A DNA stretch of 43,884 bases from Cupriavidus consociatus (GTDB taxonomy: Bacteria; Pseudomonadota; Gammaproteobacteria; Burkholderiales; Burkholderiaceae): contig NZ_JAGIQA010000040.1 in assembly GCF_017814975.1 (NCBI RefSeq), forward strand, positions 1 to 43,884, in the 5' to 3' direction. The notes beneath the pieces were generated by a model. It was not told the origin of the DNA, made no database searches, and saw only the letters and a list, made by a program, of their open reading frames with translations. Made by a program: the position numbers and the translations under genes. Of this stretch, positions 16,326 to 25,332 are shown piece after piece; the first letter of the stretch is position 1; every line of letters starts with the position of its first letter.

Positions 16326-19300
16326 ATGCGCTGCACAAAGTGCGGATTCGATAACCCTGCAGGCGGACGCTTTTGTGAGGCATGCGGACAAAGCCTCGCT
16401 CGGCTATGCCCACGATGCGGCCATGAATCAGGTGCCGACGCAAAATTCTGTGGCCTTTGCGGCGTATCCCTTCCTGATTCCCTCGCCGGTCCATGCCCTC
16501 CAGTTTCCGCCGCGCCCGCTTTCTACACGCCGCCGCACCTTGCCGAGCGCATTCTTGCCGAGCAGGCGGCGATGGAGGCGAGGGGGCAAGCAGATGGCGA
16601 ACGCAAAACCATTACGGCTCTTTTTGCGGACATCGCGGGGTCGACGGCCCTGATTCAGAACCTCGATCCCGAGGATGCACGTGAGTTAATCGACCCGGTG
16701 GTGGCCTTGATGATGGAAGCCGTTCACCACTATGAGGGGTATGTTGCCAAATTCCTGGGCGATGGGATCCTGGCGCTGTTCGGCGCGCCGATCGCCCACG
16801 AGGATCACCCGTTGCGGGCCCTGTACGCCGCGCTGCGCATGCAGCAAGCGATGCACCGCCATAATGACCGTGCCCATCGGGAGACAGGCTTGCCGCTGCT
16901 GATCCGCGTCGGCGTTCATACCGGCGAAGTGGTAGTGCGTTCGATCCGAAAGGATGACCTGCGCACGGACTACGATCCGGTGGGGCACACGATCCATATC
17001 GCGTCACGGATGGAAGGGATCGCGACACCCTCATCGATCCTCGTCAGCGAAGCGACCCATCGGCTGACCGAAGGCTACTTCGAATTCCGAAGCTTGGGAA
17101 CCACTTCCGTCAAGGGCATCCAGCACCCGCTTGCCGTGTACGAGGTCGTCGGCGCTGGCGTACTGCGTACCCGCCTGCAAGTGGCAGTGCATCGCGGTCT
17201 GGCGCGATTTTTCGGCCGCCAGGCGGAATTGCAGCGTCTGCAGGAGGCGCTGGATTCTGCAGGGCAGGGTCATGGGCGGGTCGTCGGCGTAGCGGGCGAG
17301 GCCGGCGTCGGAAAATCGCGTCTGTTTCATGAGTTCAAGGCACGGGCTCAGCAGGGCTGCAAGGTGCTCGAGACCTTTTCGGTTTCGCATGGCAAGGCGT
17401 TCCCCTATCTGCCCTTGATTGACTTGCTCAAAGCGTACTTTGATATTGCCGCGCAGGATGACGACCAGCAGATTCGCGACAAGGTCAATGGCAGGCTGCT
17501 GGCGATCGATTGCGCGCCAGAGGAACTACTTCCCTACCTGCTCTATCTGCTGGGAACCAGGGAGCGGGGGTCGGCCCTGCCGATGATGGAAGCTTCTATT
17601 CGCCGGCAAAGAACGTTTGATGCCATTGTGCGGCTGCTGGTGTGCGAGAGCAAGATTCAACCGCTCATGGTGCTGTTCGACGACCTGCAATGGCTCGACA
17701 GTGAGACGGAGGCTTTCCTCAATGTCCTCGCCGATCACGTGCCGAAGGCAAGCATCCTGCTGCTCGTCAACTACCGCCCGGAATATGCCCAGGTTGCAGG
17801 CATACGCTGCCACCTCAACCTGCATCTGGAGCCATTGGGGCAGGTGGATGCACGGGGATTCCTCACGGCACTGTTGGGGGATCATCCCTCCCTCGAGTCG
17901 CTGAAGCGGGAAATCCAGGCCAAGACAGAGGGCAATCCCTTCTTCATGGAGGAAGTCGTCACCACGCTAGCCGAGGAGAACGTCCTGCACGGCGAGCGGG
18001 GCAATTTCCGGCTGGAGCAGCGCATAGTGTCACTACATATGCCGACCACTGTGCAAGGCGTGCTTGCCTCACGCATTGACCGCCTTCCGCCCGTGCAGAA
18101 GGAGTTGCTGCAGACACTCGCAATCATCGGCAAGGAGTTTACGCTGAGCCTGGTCCGACAAGTCACGGCGCTACCCGATCAGGCACTCCATGCAATGCTG
18201 GGTGAGCTGCAGATGGGCGATTTTATCTACGAGCGTCCGGCATTCCCGGAACTCGAGTATGCGTTCAAACATGCGCTGACCCAGGAGGTTGCCGCCAGTT
18301 CGCTGCTGAGTGACCGGCGCAGTGCGCTGCATGAGCGCACGGCCCAGGCCATGGAGATGCTGTTTCCCAGCAGCCTGGCGGATTACTGCAGCGAACTGGC
18401 GCACCACTACAGCAAAAGCGGCAATACCCGAAAAGCGATCGAGTATCTTGGCCTTGCGGGACAGCGTGCCGCACAGCATTCCGCTCAGCGCGAGGCGATC
18501 CGTCATTTCAATGACGCGCTGGAACTGCTCAGATCGCTGCCAGACTCTCCGGAGCGCGCGCGCGACGAGCTCAACCTGCTGCTGAATCTTGGCATTGCGT
18601 ATATCACGGCGCGAGGTCATGGGGCGCCCGAGGTAGAAACGATCTATACGCGCGCGTTAGCCTTGTGCGAACAAGGAGCGGCAACGCCACAGCGCTTTTC
18701 GGCGCAGTTGGGATTGTGGTCATTCTATCTTTTGCGGGGTCAGCTTTTAACAGCGCAAGCCTTGGCAGAAGGACTGCACTGCCTCGCCGAGGACAGCGGG
18801 GATCCGGAACAGGCGGCTGAGGCGCAGCGCATGCTGGGCGTCACCCGATTCCGGCGGGGCGAGATCGGAATGGCTCGCACTCATTTGGAACAGGCCCTGG
18901 CACTGCACCGGCCCGCTCAGCACGCATATGCTCATCTGCTCCGTTACGCACGGAACCCCGCGGTCCATATGCGCAGCTCCCTGAGTTGGGTGCTTTGGTA
19001 CCTCGGTCTGTCGGCACAGGCCTGCGCCCGAAGCGAGGAGGCAATAGCATTGGCCAGGCAGGCCACCGATCCATTCGGTCTCACCCTCAGCCTGACCTTC
19101 GCAGCCGAGTTGCATCAGCGCCGGCGCGACACGCAACGGGTACTGGAGTGCGCGGAAGCCGCGATCGCGCTGTCGGAGGAACATGGCTTCCAGCTCTATC
19201 TGTCCTGGGGGGCGATATTGCGCGGCTGGGCGCTCGCGGCGAAGGGTTCGCCCGAAGACGGTATCGCGCTGATGCGCCGCGGCTTTGACGGCCTCGAAGC

Positions 19301-19742
19301 CTCCGGCGCGGTATTGGGACGACCTTCACTCCTGGGATTGCTGGCGGATGCTTATCGGCGGGCTGAAAATGGCGAGGCAGCGCTTCGCGTATTGGGCGAA
19401 GCGCTGGCCCTGGTGGACAAAACCGGCGAGCGCTTTGACGAGCCTGCGTTGATCCGGCTCAAAGGCGAGGTGCTGCTGCAGATGACGTGTGAGGAGGCTG
19501 GATCGATTGCAATCGCTCATGAAGCCGAGGCATGTTTTTGCAAGGCAATGGAGATGGCTCGCGACCAGTGTGCCAATGCCATCGAGTTTCGATGTGCGGT
19601 GAGCCTTGCCCACCTGTGGCATCGTCAAGGGAAGGCCGATGCCGCGCGGCGATTGCTGGCCTCCTTGCAGGATCTCTGCCCTGAAGACAGGGAATCTGCG
19701 GACTGGCATCAGGCTAGACAATTACAGGAAGAATTGTCCTGA
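16326..19742 (+). CDS. Zinc-ribbon / class III nucleotidyl cyclase / ATPase / TPR signalling protein
   Basis: 1138 residues; AGAGG at 16316-16320 supports the ATG. Two zinc ribbons have cysteines at 3, 6, 17, 20 and 28, 31, 42, 45. A class III cyclase domain follows (about 92-275), with metal ligands Asp102 (LFADIAGST) and Asp146 (KFLGDGI) and an adenine-type Lys142. The Asn of the usual Asn-x3-Arg transition-state pair is His (IHIASRME), a change also found in some related TPR-cyclases. Next come an AAA/STAND-like ATPase (Walker A GEAGVGKS near 325, Walker B-like VLFDDLQWLD near 452) and about 450 residues of TPR-type helices. Probably a cytoplasmic sensor making cAMP. It is monocistronic and convergent with the dehydrogenase gene 30 nt away. 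Confidence 0.9.
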   Translation: MRCTKCGFDNPAGGRFCEACGQSLARLCPRCGHESGADAKFCGLCGVSLPDSLAGPCPPVSAAPAFYTPPHLAERILAEQAAMEARGQADGERKTITALFADIAGSTALIQNLDPEDARELIDPVVALMMEAVHHYEGYVAKFLGDGILALFGAPIAHEDHPLRALYAALRMQQAMHRHNDRAHRETGLPLLIRVGVHTGEVVVRSIRKDDLRTDYDPVGHTIHIASRMEGIATPSSILVSEATHRLTEGYFEFRSLGTTSVKGIQHPLAVYEVVGAGVLRTRLQVAVHRGLARFFGRQAELQRLQEALDSAGQGHGRVVGVAGEAGVGKSRLFHEFKARAQQGCKVLETFSVSHGKAFPYLPLIDLLKAYFDIAAQDDDQQIRDKVNGRLLAIDCAPEELLPYLLYLLGTRERGSALPMMEASIRRQRTFDAIVRLLVCESKIQPLMVLFDDLQWLDSETEAFLNVLADHVPKASILLLVNYRPEYAQVAGIRCHLNLHLEPLGQVDARGFLTALLGDHPSLESLKREIQAKTEGNPFFMEEVVTTLAEENVLHGERGNFRLEQRIVSLHMPTTVQGVLASRIDRLPPVQKELLQTLAIIGKEFTLSLVRQVTALPDQALHAMLGELQMGDFIYERPAFPELEYAFKHALTQEVAASSLLSDRRSALHERTAQAMEMLFPSSLADYCSELAHHYSKSGNTRKAIEYLGLAGQRAAQHSAQREAIRHFNDALELLRSLPDSPERARDELNLLLNLGIAYITARGHGAPEVETIYTRALALCEQGAATPQRFSAQLGLWSFYLLRGQLLTAQALAEGLHCLAEDSGDPEQAAEAQRMLGVTRFRRGEIGMARTHLEQALALHRPAQHAYAHLLRYARNPAVHMRSSLSWVLWYLGLSAQACARSEEAIALARQATDPFGLTLSLTFAAELHQRRRDTQRVLECAEAAIALSEEHGFQLYLSWGAILRGWALAAKGSPEDGIALMRRGFDGLEASGAVLGRPSLLGLLADAYRRAENGEAALRVLGEALALVDKTGERFDEPALIRLKGEVLLQMTCEEAGSIAIAHEAEACFCKAMEMARDQCANAIEFRCAVSLAHLWHRQGKADAARRLLASLQDLCPEDRESADWHQARQLQEELS

Positions 19743-19772
19743 GGGGCTATGCCAGCCTCGTGAGACAAACTG

Positions 19773-20882
19773 CTACGCTTTCCCGCCGAGATTGACGCGT
19801 TCCACTGCGTGGGCAATGGCTTCGCCCATTTCCGTGGTAGAGGCATTGCCGCCCAAATCGGCTGTGCGCGGACCGTGGATCAAAACGTGCTCGATTGCGG
19901 CAACAATGGCGTCGTGCGCCTTTCTTCCGGCGTCGTTATCCGTATCGAGGAAATCGAGCATCATGGCGCCTGACCAGATCATGCCGATGGGGTTGGCAAT
20001 GTTCTTGCCGTAGATGTCGGGCGCGGAGCCATGCACCGGCTCGAACAGCGACGGGAATGTGCGCTGCGGATTCAGGTTGGCCGAAGGCGCCAGCCCCAGC
20101 GTACCGGTGCAGGCCGGGCCGAGGTCCGACAGGATGTCGCCAAACAGATTGGACGCCACCACCACATCGAAGCGCTGCGGCTGCAGCACGAAGCGGGCGC
20201 ACAGAATGTCGATGTGCTGCTTTTCCCAGCTGACATCCGGAAAGTCCTCCGCGATAGCGGAGGCCCTGCGGTCCCACCACGGCATGCTGATGGCAATGCC
20301 GTTGCTCTTGGTGGCAACCGTAACATGCCTGCGCTGCCGCTGCTGCGCCAGATCGAATGCGAATCGGAGCGCGCGATCCGTGCCGTGCCGCGAGAACACG
20401 GCTTGCTGCATGACGACCTCGCGTTCCGTGCCTTCGTACATCACACCACCGACCGAAGAATACTCGCCCTCGGTATTCTCGCGCACGATGATCGTGTCGA
20501 TATCCCCCGGTTTCTTGCCGGCCAGCGGGCAAGGCACGCCTTCGAACAGGCGAGCGGGGCGCAGGTTGATGTACTGGTCAAACTCCCGGCGGAACTTCAG
20601 CAGCGAGCCCCACAGCGAGATATGGTCCGGCACGATATCGGGCCACCCCACGGCACCGAAATAGATGGCATCCATGCCGGCAAGTTGCGCCTTCCAGTCG
20701 TCCGGCATCATCTTTCCGGTGGCTGCGTAGTAATCGCAACTTGCCCACTCGATATGGGTGAAGTTCAGGCCGATACCAAAGCGGCTCGCGGCGGCGCCGA
20801 GCACGCGCAAGCCTTCCGGCATGACCTCCTTGCCGATGCCATCTCCGGGGATCACCGCGATGTTGAAAGTCCGGGTCGTCAT
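19773..20882 (-). CDS. Tartrate dehydrogenase/decarboxylase-like (beta-decarboxylating dehydrogenase)
   Basis: 369 residues from ATG at 20882, with AGGAA just upstream. Isopropylmalate/isocitrate dehydrogenase superfamily: IAVIPGDGIGKEV at the start, IIVRENTEGEYSSVGG, the metal-site region SNLFGDILSDLGPACTGTLG and the cofactor region EPVHGSAPDIYGKNIANPIG. WASCDYYAATGKMMPDDW and the overall length match the tartrate dehydrogenase/D-malate dehydrogenase (TtuC/DmlA) branch. The NAD-dependent reaction oxidises and decarboxylates D-malate or tartrate. Maleate and D-malate chemistry would tie in with the maleate made nearby, but it is a separate transcription unit. Exact substrate unresolved. Confidence 0.9.
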   Translation of the reverse strand: MTTRTFNIAVIPGDGIGKEVMPEGLRVLGAAASRFGIGLNFTHIEWASCDYYAATGKMMPDDWKAQLAGMDAIYFGAVGWPDIVPDHISLWGSLLKFRREFDQYINLRPARLFEGVPCPLAGKKPGDIDTIIVRENTEGEYSSVGGVMYEGTEREVVMQQAVFSRHGTDRALRFAFDLAQQRQRRHVTVATKSNGIAISMPWWDRRASAIAEDFPDVSWEKQHIDILCARFVLQPQRFDVVVASNLFGDILSDLGPACTGTLGLAPSANLNPQRTFPSLFEPVHGSAPDIYGKNIANPIGMIWSGAMMLDFLDTDNDAGRKAHDAIVAAIEHVLIHGPRTADLGGNASTTEMGEAIAHAVERVNLGGKA

Positions 20883-21098
20883 GACGATTTCCTGTGAAAT
20901 AAGAGACTGCGCCATGGCCCGAGCCAAGGCCGCGCGAATGAGCGCTATTGTAGAGGCGGGGTTTCAGCGGCGCATTGCGTATTCCGGCCGCGCGACAGAA
21001 GGAAATCCTTTATTGGTCGTCGTGTCCGGCATGCTGTGCGTGGACAAGGCTTGCATGCCGGCCAGCGTGCGCTTCCCTGTGGGGCCGCATCCGCGGAT

Positions 21099-23222
21099 TC
21101 AGAACTGGTATCGCAGTCCGGCGACAAACTGCCGTCCCAGCCCCGGCGTGACGGCGAGGTTGCCCCACGACGCGGGATAGTAGGCCTTGTCGAACACGTT
21201 ATGAACGTCCAGGAAGACACGTGTGCGGCGATCGATCTGCCAGTAGGTGACCAGCTTCACGGTGGCGTAGGCGGGCAGTGAATACGTGTCGGTGGCATTG
21301 CCGGAGCGTGATCCCACATAGACGATGCCTGTGCCGATGCCGTACCGCCCGCCGAACACGGGCATGGCGTCTTCACGAATCGAGAGCAGGCTTGCGCCGA
21401 CCTTGGGAATATTGGTCAGGCGGGTGCCGGGCGCGATGGCGTTGTCCTCGGTGACTTTGGCGTTCACCAAGGTAAAGCTGCTGCTGATGCGCCAGTGCTG
21501 GTCCAGCTGGCCGAAAGCGTCGATCTCGAGTCCGCGGCTCGCGGCCTCGCCGGCAGCGATGTTGAAGTTGGGGTTGGTGGGGCTGCGCGTCAGGACGCTG
21601 TTCTTGCGAATATCGAAGACCGCGAGCGTTGCACCGAGGCGCGCGTCCTCGGACTGCCATTTCAGCCCGGCCTCGATCGCGCGCGCATGCTGGGGGTCGA
21701 ACGCATTGCCTGCCTCGTCCACGCCGCTGTTGGGACGGAACGACTTGCCAAGTGACAGGTATGCCGAGAGTTGGGCCGTGGGCAGCCACGTCAGGCCGAT
21801 CCTGGGCGACACGGCAGTCTGGCTCTGGCGGGTCGATGTCGCGGTAAGCAGGTTATCGACCGATTGATGGTAGTTGTCGAACCGGACGCCCGCCATCAGC
21901 TTCCATTGGTCATTCAGCGAAACTTCGTCCTGAAGGTAGGCGCCAAGGTTTCGCTGGTTCTCGCGTGTCGAGATGCTTGGCGATACCGGCGGTTTGGCTT
22001 GCCCGTATACCGGCTCGTAGATATCGATCGCATACCGGTTTGCCGCCAGGCTCGAATAGAGGATGTCCATCCCCATGTACAGGCGCGAAGCCTCGACACC
22101 AACAAGCATCCGGTGCGCCAGTCCACCCGTATGGAAGTTGCCTTCCATTTCGGCGTGGGCTGACGTGTCGCGTGACGGGAGCGTTCGCCAGCTGTTGCGT
22201 CGTGTGAGCGTGCGACCGTCCGCCAGCACGCTGCCGAACTCCGCCGCATAGCCTTCGAAGCCCGATTCCTTGTAACTGACGCCCAGCCGGGCACGCCATC
22301 CGGTGGCGACTTCGCGGTCCAGCGTCAACTGATGCGTGTTGCTGGAAAGATGAAGGTCAGGGTCGTTTGGCTCCTGAAGGTAGCGGTCGCGGGGAAGGGG
22401 CAGCTCTCCGTTCACATTGACGAGGCCGCGGTCCAGGGGCGTGCGCACGCGCATGAATTCCCCCTCGTACTGCACCAGGGTGCGTTCGTCGGGCGCCCAG
22501 GCGAGTGCGGGGGCAACCAGATACTTGTTGCTGTCGATCAGCGAGCTTCGGCTGGCACTATCCTCCGCCATGACATTAAGACGATAGGCCAGCTGGTCGT
22601 TGATGGGGCCGGTAGTGTCAACCGTGGCACGCGCGAAACCAAGCGTGCCGGCACTGAGTTCCGCTGAAGTTGCCCGTGTGAAGCGAGGCTTCTTCGTGAC
22701 GATGTTGATGGTGCCGCCCGGTTCGCTACTGCCGTACAACGCCGCGGCAGGGCCTTTCAGGAATTCAAAGCGCTCGACCGTCGCGGCATCGCGCATCGGA
22801 TTGTAGCCGCGCGATCCGGGAAAGCCGTTAATCAGGTATCCCATGTCCGTGCTGCTGAAGCCACGGATGGCATAGTTGTCCCAGGTTCCCCCGAAGTCAT
22901 TGAGGCGTGCCACCCCGCTGACATAGTCCACCGTGTCGGCAAGGCGGGTCGCGCCCAGGTCGTCGATCAGTGCTGACGTCACCACGCGCACTGACTGCGG
23001 CACTTCCCGCAGCGGCGTTTCGGTCCGGGTTGCACCGCTGGCCTCGGCAGCAACGTATCCGCCTGTGCCGCCGTTCGCGCTGACGCGGACTTCAGGAAGT
23101 TGGGCCGAGGCTCCAACTTCCTGCGCCTGGGCAAGCGCTGCATTGGATAGAGGAAACAGGACCAGGCTGGCGCGACAGGCATGGCTGGCGATGCGCCTGG
23201 CGTGAGAGGGAAATGCTGGCAT
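21099..23222 (-). CDS. TonB-dependent siderophore receptor
   Basis: About 707 residues from ATG at 23222 (GTG 23255 is the upstream alternative; neither has a strong ribosome site). An export signal ending near AALAQAQ precedes the plug domain (LREVPQSVRVVTSALIDDLG, then YAIRGFSSTDMGYLINGFPG and FEFLKGPAAALYGSSEPGG, then INIVTKKP). A 22-strand-type barrel ends in the terminal aromatic GLRYQF. It belongs to the ferrichrome/pyoverdine/coprogen receptor group (FhuA/FpvA style) and should import a ferric siderophore across the outer membrane. No siderophore synthesis genes are seen, so it may pirate foreign siderophores. A Fur-box-like palindrome lies 48 nt upstream. Confidence 0.93.
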   Translation of the reverse strand: MPAFPSHARRIASHACRASLVLFPLSNAALAQAQEVGASAQLPEVRVSANGGTGGYVAAEASGATRTETPLREVPQSVRVVTSALIDDLGATRLADTVDYVSGVARLNDFGGTWDNYAIRGFSSTDMGYLINGFPGSRGYNPMRDAATVERFEFLKGPAAALYGSSEPGGTINIVTKKPRFTRATSAELSAGTLGFARATVDTTGPINDQLAYRLNVMAEDSASRSSLIDSNKYLVAPALAWAPDERTLVQYEGEFMRVRTPLDRGLVNVNGELPLPRDRYLQEPNDPDLHLSSNTHQLTLDREVATGWRARLGVSYKESGFEGYAAEFGSVLADGRTLTRRNSWRTLPSRDTSAHAEMEGNFHTGGLAHRMLVGVEASRLYMGMDILYSSLAANRYAIDIYEPVYGQAKPPVSPSISTRENQRNLGAYLQDEVSLNDQWKLMAGVRFDNYHQSVDNLLTATSTRQSQTAVSPRIGLTWLPTAQLSAYLSLGKSFRPNSGVDEAGNAFDPQHARAIEAGLKWQSEDARLGATLAVFDIRKNSVLTRSPTNPNFNIAAGEAASRGLEIDAFGQLDQHWRISSSFTLVNAKVTEDNAIAPGTRLTNIPKVGASLLSIREDAMPVFGGRYGIGTGIVYVGSRSGNATDTYSLPAYATVKLVTYWQIDRRTRVFLDVHNVFDKAYYPASWGNLAVTPGLGRQFVAGLRYQF

Positions 23223-23269
23223 GAGCGAGACAAAGGCAAAGGCAAGAGGCGCCACAATGTAGCGGCGTG

Positions 23270-23288
23270 AATGAGATGGATTCTCATT
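23270..23288 (-). promoter_or_regulatory. Fur-box-like operator upstream of the TonB receptor
   Basis: Perfect inverted repeat AATGAGA-N5-TCTCATT (19 bp), which resembles the Fur consensus with AATGAGAATNN-type half-sites. It lies 48 nt before the receptor start, as expected for iron repression. Confidence 0.65.
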
Positions 23289-23651
23289 AACATATTTTTT
23301 GCGTGGGAATCGTCGGGCACGGACGGTTGCGTGCTAGCGAGGGCAAGGCGATACAGTGCCGCCAGCACTTGGGGAAATCGCACCGACTCGACAGCCGGGC
23401 GGCAGCCCAACAATCTGCTCGCGAGGTTGGGCAAAACGCAATTCACTGCGGCGCGGTCCCCTGCGATCGCCACAATCGTTGGCGGGACTGCTCTTAAGCT
23501 ACGGACGGTGCAGCACTGCCTGGCTGCTGCCCTCTCTCCTTGTCTGCCCCACTCTCTGGAGCGCGCCGATGGCCCTTTGCAATCTCGAAGTCCCGCCCCT
23601 TCATCCCTGTCCTGCGCGGGCTCTGCATGCCGCTGCAGTGGGGGCCCGCCC
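23289..23651. other. Gene-free stretch between TonB receptor and M20 hydrolase
   Basis: 363 nt without a recognisable gene. The hydrolase frame stays open through it but its translation has no family resemblance and no ribosome site. An AT-rich segment (ACATATTTTTT, about 23290-23300) next to the Fur-box-like repeat probably belongs to the receptor promoter. Nothing else was seen. Confidence 0.5.
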
Positions 23652-24833
23652 GTGACCTGGCACCGCATCGGCGAACCGGTAGCCGATCTGCTGCCGGACC
23701 TCGTGGCGCTGCGCCGCGACCTGCACGCCAATCCGGAGCTGGCTTACGAGGAGCACCGTACGGCCGGCATCGTGGCGCAATCCCTGCGCATGCTGGGTCT
23801 CGCGGTGCACGAGGGCATTGGCGGCACCGGTGTGGTGGGCACGCTGCGCGCCGGTCGCGGTACACGCAGCGTGGGCTTGCGCGCGGACATGGATGCCCTG
23901 CCGATGGTGGAACTGGGCCGCGTAGCCCATGCCAGCCGCACGCCCGGCAAGCATCACGGCTGCGGGCATGACGGCCATACCAGCATGCTGGTGGGTGCGG
24001 CGCGCCAGCTCGCGCGCAGCGGCATCGACGGCACGGTGCACTTCATCTTCCAGCCTGCCGAAGAGGGCAAGGGCGGTGCCCGCCGCATGATCGATGACGG
24101 CCTGTTCGAGCGCTTTCCTTGTGACAGCGTCTATGCGCTGCATAACTGGCCGGACTTGCCGCTCGGCCATGCGCAGACGCTGCCCGGCGCGATCATGGCG
24201 GCAGCAGACCGGTTCGATATCGTGCTGCGCGGGCGCGGGGGACATGCCGCGCAGCCGCACCACACCGCGGACGCCATCCTTGCTGCCAGCCACCTCGTGT
24301 CGCAACTGCACACCATCGTCGCGCGCCGCATCGATCCGGCTGAGTCCGCCGTGCTGTCAGTCACGCGGATCGAAGGTGGCCATAGCCACAACGTGTTACC
24401 GGCCGAGGTGCGCATCACCGGCACGGTGCGCAGCTTCAATGCCGCGTCGCAAGACCGGATCGAGACCGCCCTGCGTGCGATGGCCCAAGGCGTCGCGATG
24501 GCGAGCAGCGCCGAGGTTGAAGTGCACTACGACCGCTATTACCCGGCCACGGTAAACAGCCCTGGCGAAGCAGCACTGGCGCTGGATGCGGCACGTGCAG
24601 TCGGCTTGCAGGCGCAGATGGCGCCGCGCGCCGCGTTTACCTCGGAGGACTTCGCCTTCATGCTGCAGCGCAAGCCCGGCGCCTATCTCTGGCTGGGTCA
24701 GGGTCGCGCCGAACCGGGTCCGGATGGCGAGCGACCCCTGCATCATCCTTGCTATGACTTCAACGACGACGCGCTGGCACTCGGGGTGCGCTGGTTCTGC
24801 GAAGTCGCCCGGCGCGCGCTGGTTGCCGCGTAA
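23652..24833 (+). CDS. M20-family amidohydrolase (hippurate hydrolase/aminoacylase-like)
   Basis: 393 residues from GTG at 23652, where family similarity begins (WHRIGEPVADLLPDLVALRR). Metal-ligand motifs of the M20D amidohydrolases are present: LRADMDALPM, GCGHDGHTSML, QPAEEGKGGARRMI, GRGGHAAQPH and FTSEDFAFML. Such enzymes hydrolyse N-acyl amino acids, hippurate-like conjugates or indole-acetyl amino acids. No signal peptide, so cytoplasmic. A cupin gene follows 30 nt downstream, and a three-subunit amine oxidase is convergent with both, so liberation of an amino acid or amine that the oxidase then attacks is a plausible link. Confidence 0.9.
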   Translation: MTWHRIGEPVADLLPDLVALRRDLHANPELAYEEHRTAGIVAQSLRMLGLAVHEGIGGTGVVGTLRAGRGTRSVGLRADMDALPMVELGRVAHASRTPGKHHGCGHDGHTSMLVGAARQLARSGIDGTVHFIFQPAEEGKGGARRMIDDGLFERFPCDSVYALHNWPDLPLGHAQTLPGAIMAAADRFDIVLRGRGGHAAQPHHTADAILAASHLVSQLHTIVARRIDPAESAVLSVTRIEGGHSHNVLPAEVRITGTVRSFNAASQDRIETALRAMAQGVAMASSAEVEVHYDRYYPATVNSPGEAALALDAARAVGLQAQMAPRAAFTSEDFAFMLQRKPGAYLWLGQGRAEPGPDGERPLHHPCYDFNDDALALGVRWFCEVARRALVAA

Positions 24834-24863
24834 CGTTTCCCCCTGACCTGACCTGGAATACTC

Positions 24864-25217
24864 ATGCCTATCACCATCATCCGCCAGTCGGCCACCGTCG
24901 ATGGTTTCGCACAGCAGGGCACGCCTGCACGCCCGCTCACCCAGCCGCCGGCCCAGCTCAGCGGCATCGACGTCGATCTGGACGGCGCCGGCGATAACCA
25001 AGCCGGACTCTGGGAATGCACGCCGGGGCGCTTCGAGCGCCAGATCGCCAATGCCGAGGTCATGCACATCCTCGCTGGCGCCTGTACGTTCACGCCCACG
25101 CATGGGCAGCCGCAGCAGATCCGTGCAGGCGATACGCTCTTCTTTTCCGCTAACACGACCGGCGAGTGGCACGTGACAGAAACGCTGCGCAAGGTGTTCG
25201 TCGTGCTGTCGGACTGA
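24864..25217 (+). CDS. DUF861/EutQ-type small cupin
   Basis: 117-residue single cupin barrel. VMHILAGACTFTPTHGQPQQ and IRAGDTLFFSANTTGEWHV, then VRK-type TLRKVFVV, match the cupin_3 (DUF861) pattern, including the glycine-rich turn and the tryptophan after the second motif. Metal histidines are sparse, so a non-catalytic or sugar/amino-acid-binding role is possible. Small DUF861 cupins commonly neighbour amine- or amino-acid-oxidising flavoenzymes, as here. It is probably cotranscribed with the M20 hydrolase. Confidence 0.8.
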   Translation: MPITIIRQSATVDGFAQQGTPARPLTQPPAQLSGIDVDLDGAGDNQAGLWECTPGRFERQIANAEVMHILAGACTFTPTHGQPQQIRAGDTLFFSANTTGEWHVTETLRKVFVVLSD

Positions 25218-25332
25218 GAACTGATGAAGTTTCAGGTGGAACGGAAACATTGCCGGTTCCGCCTGTCGTCCTCGCAACAAACTGCATCACCCGTTGCGAC
25301 GAGCAACGCAGCCCATTGCGATGCATACTGTG

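Noticed and set aside
21028..21059. GGCATGC / GCATGCC inverted repeat downstream of the TonB receptor as a terminator
   Set aside because: The 18-nt loop and lack of a U-tract on the minus strand make it unconvincing.
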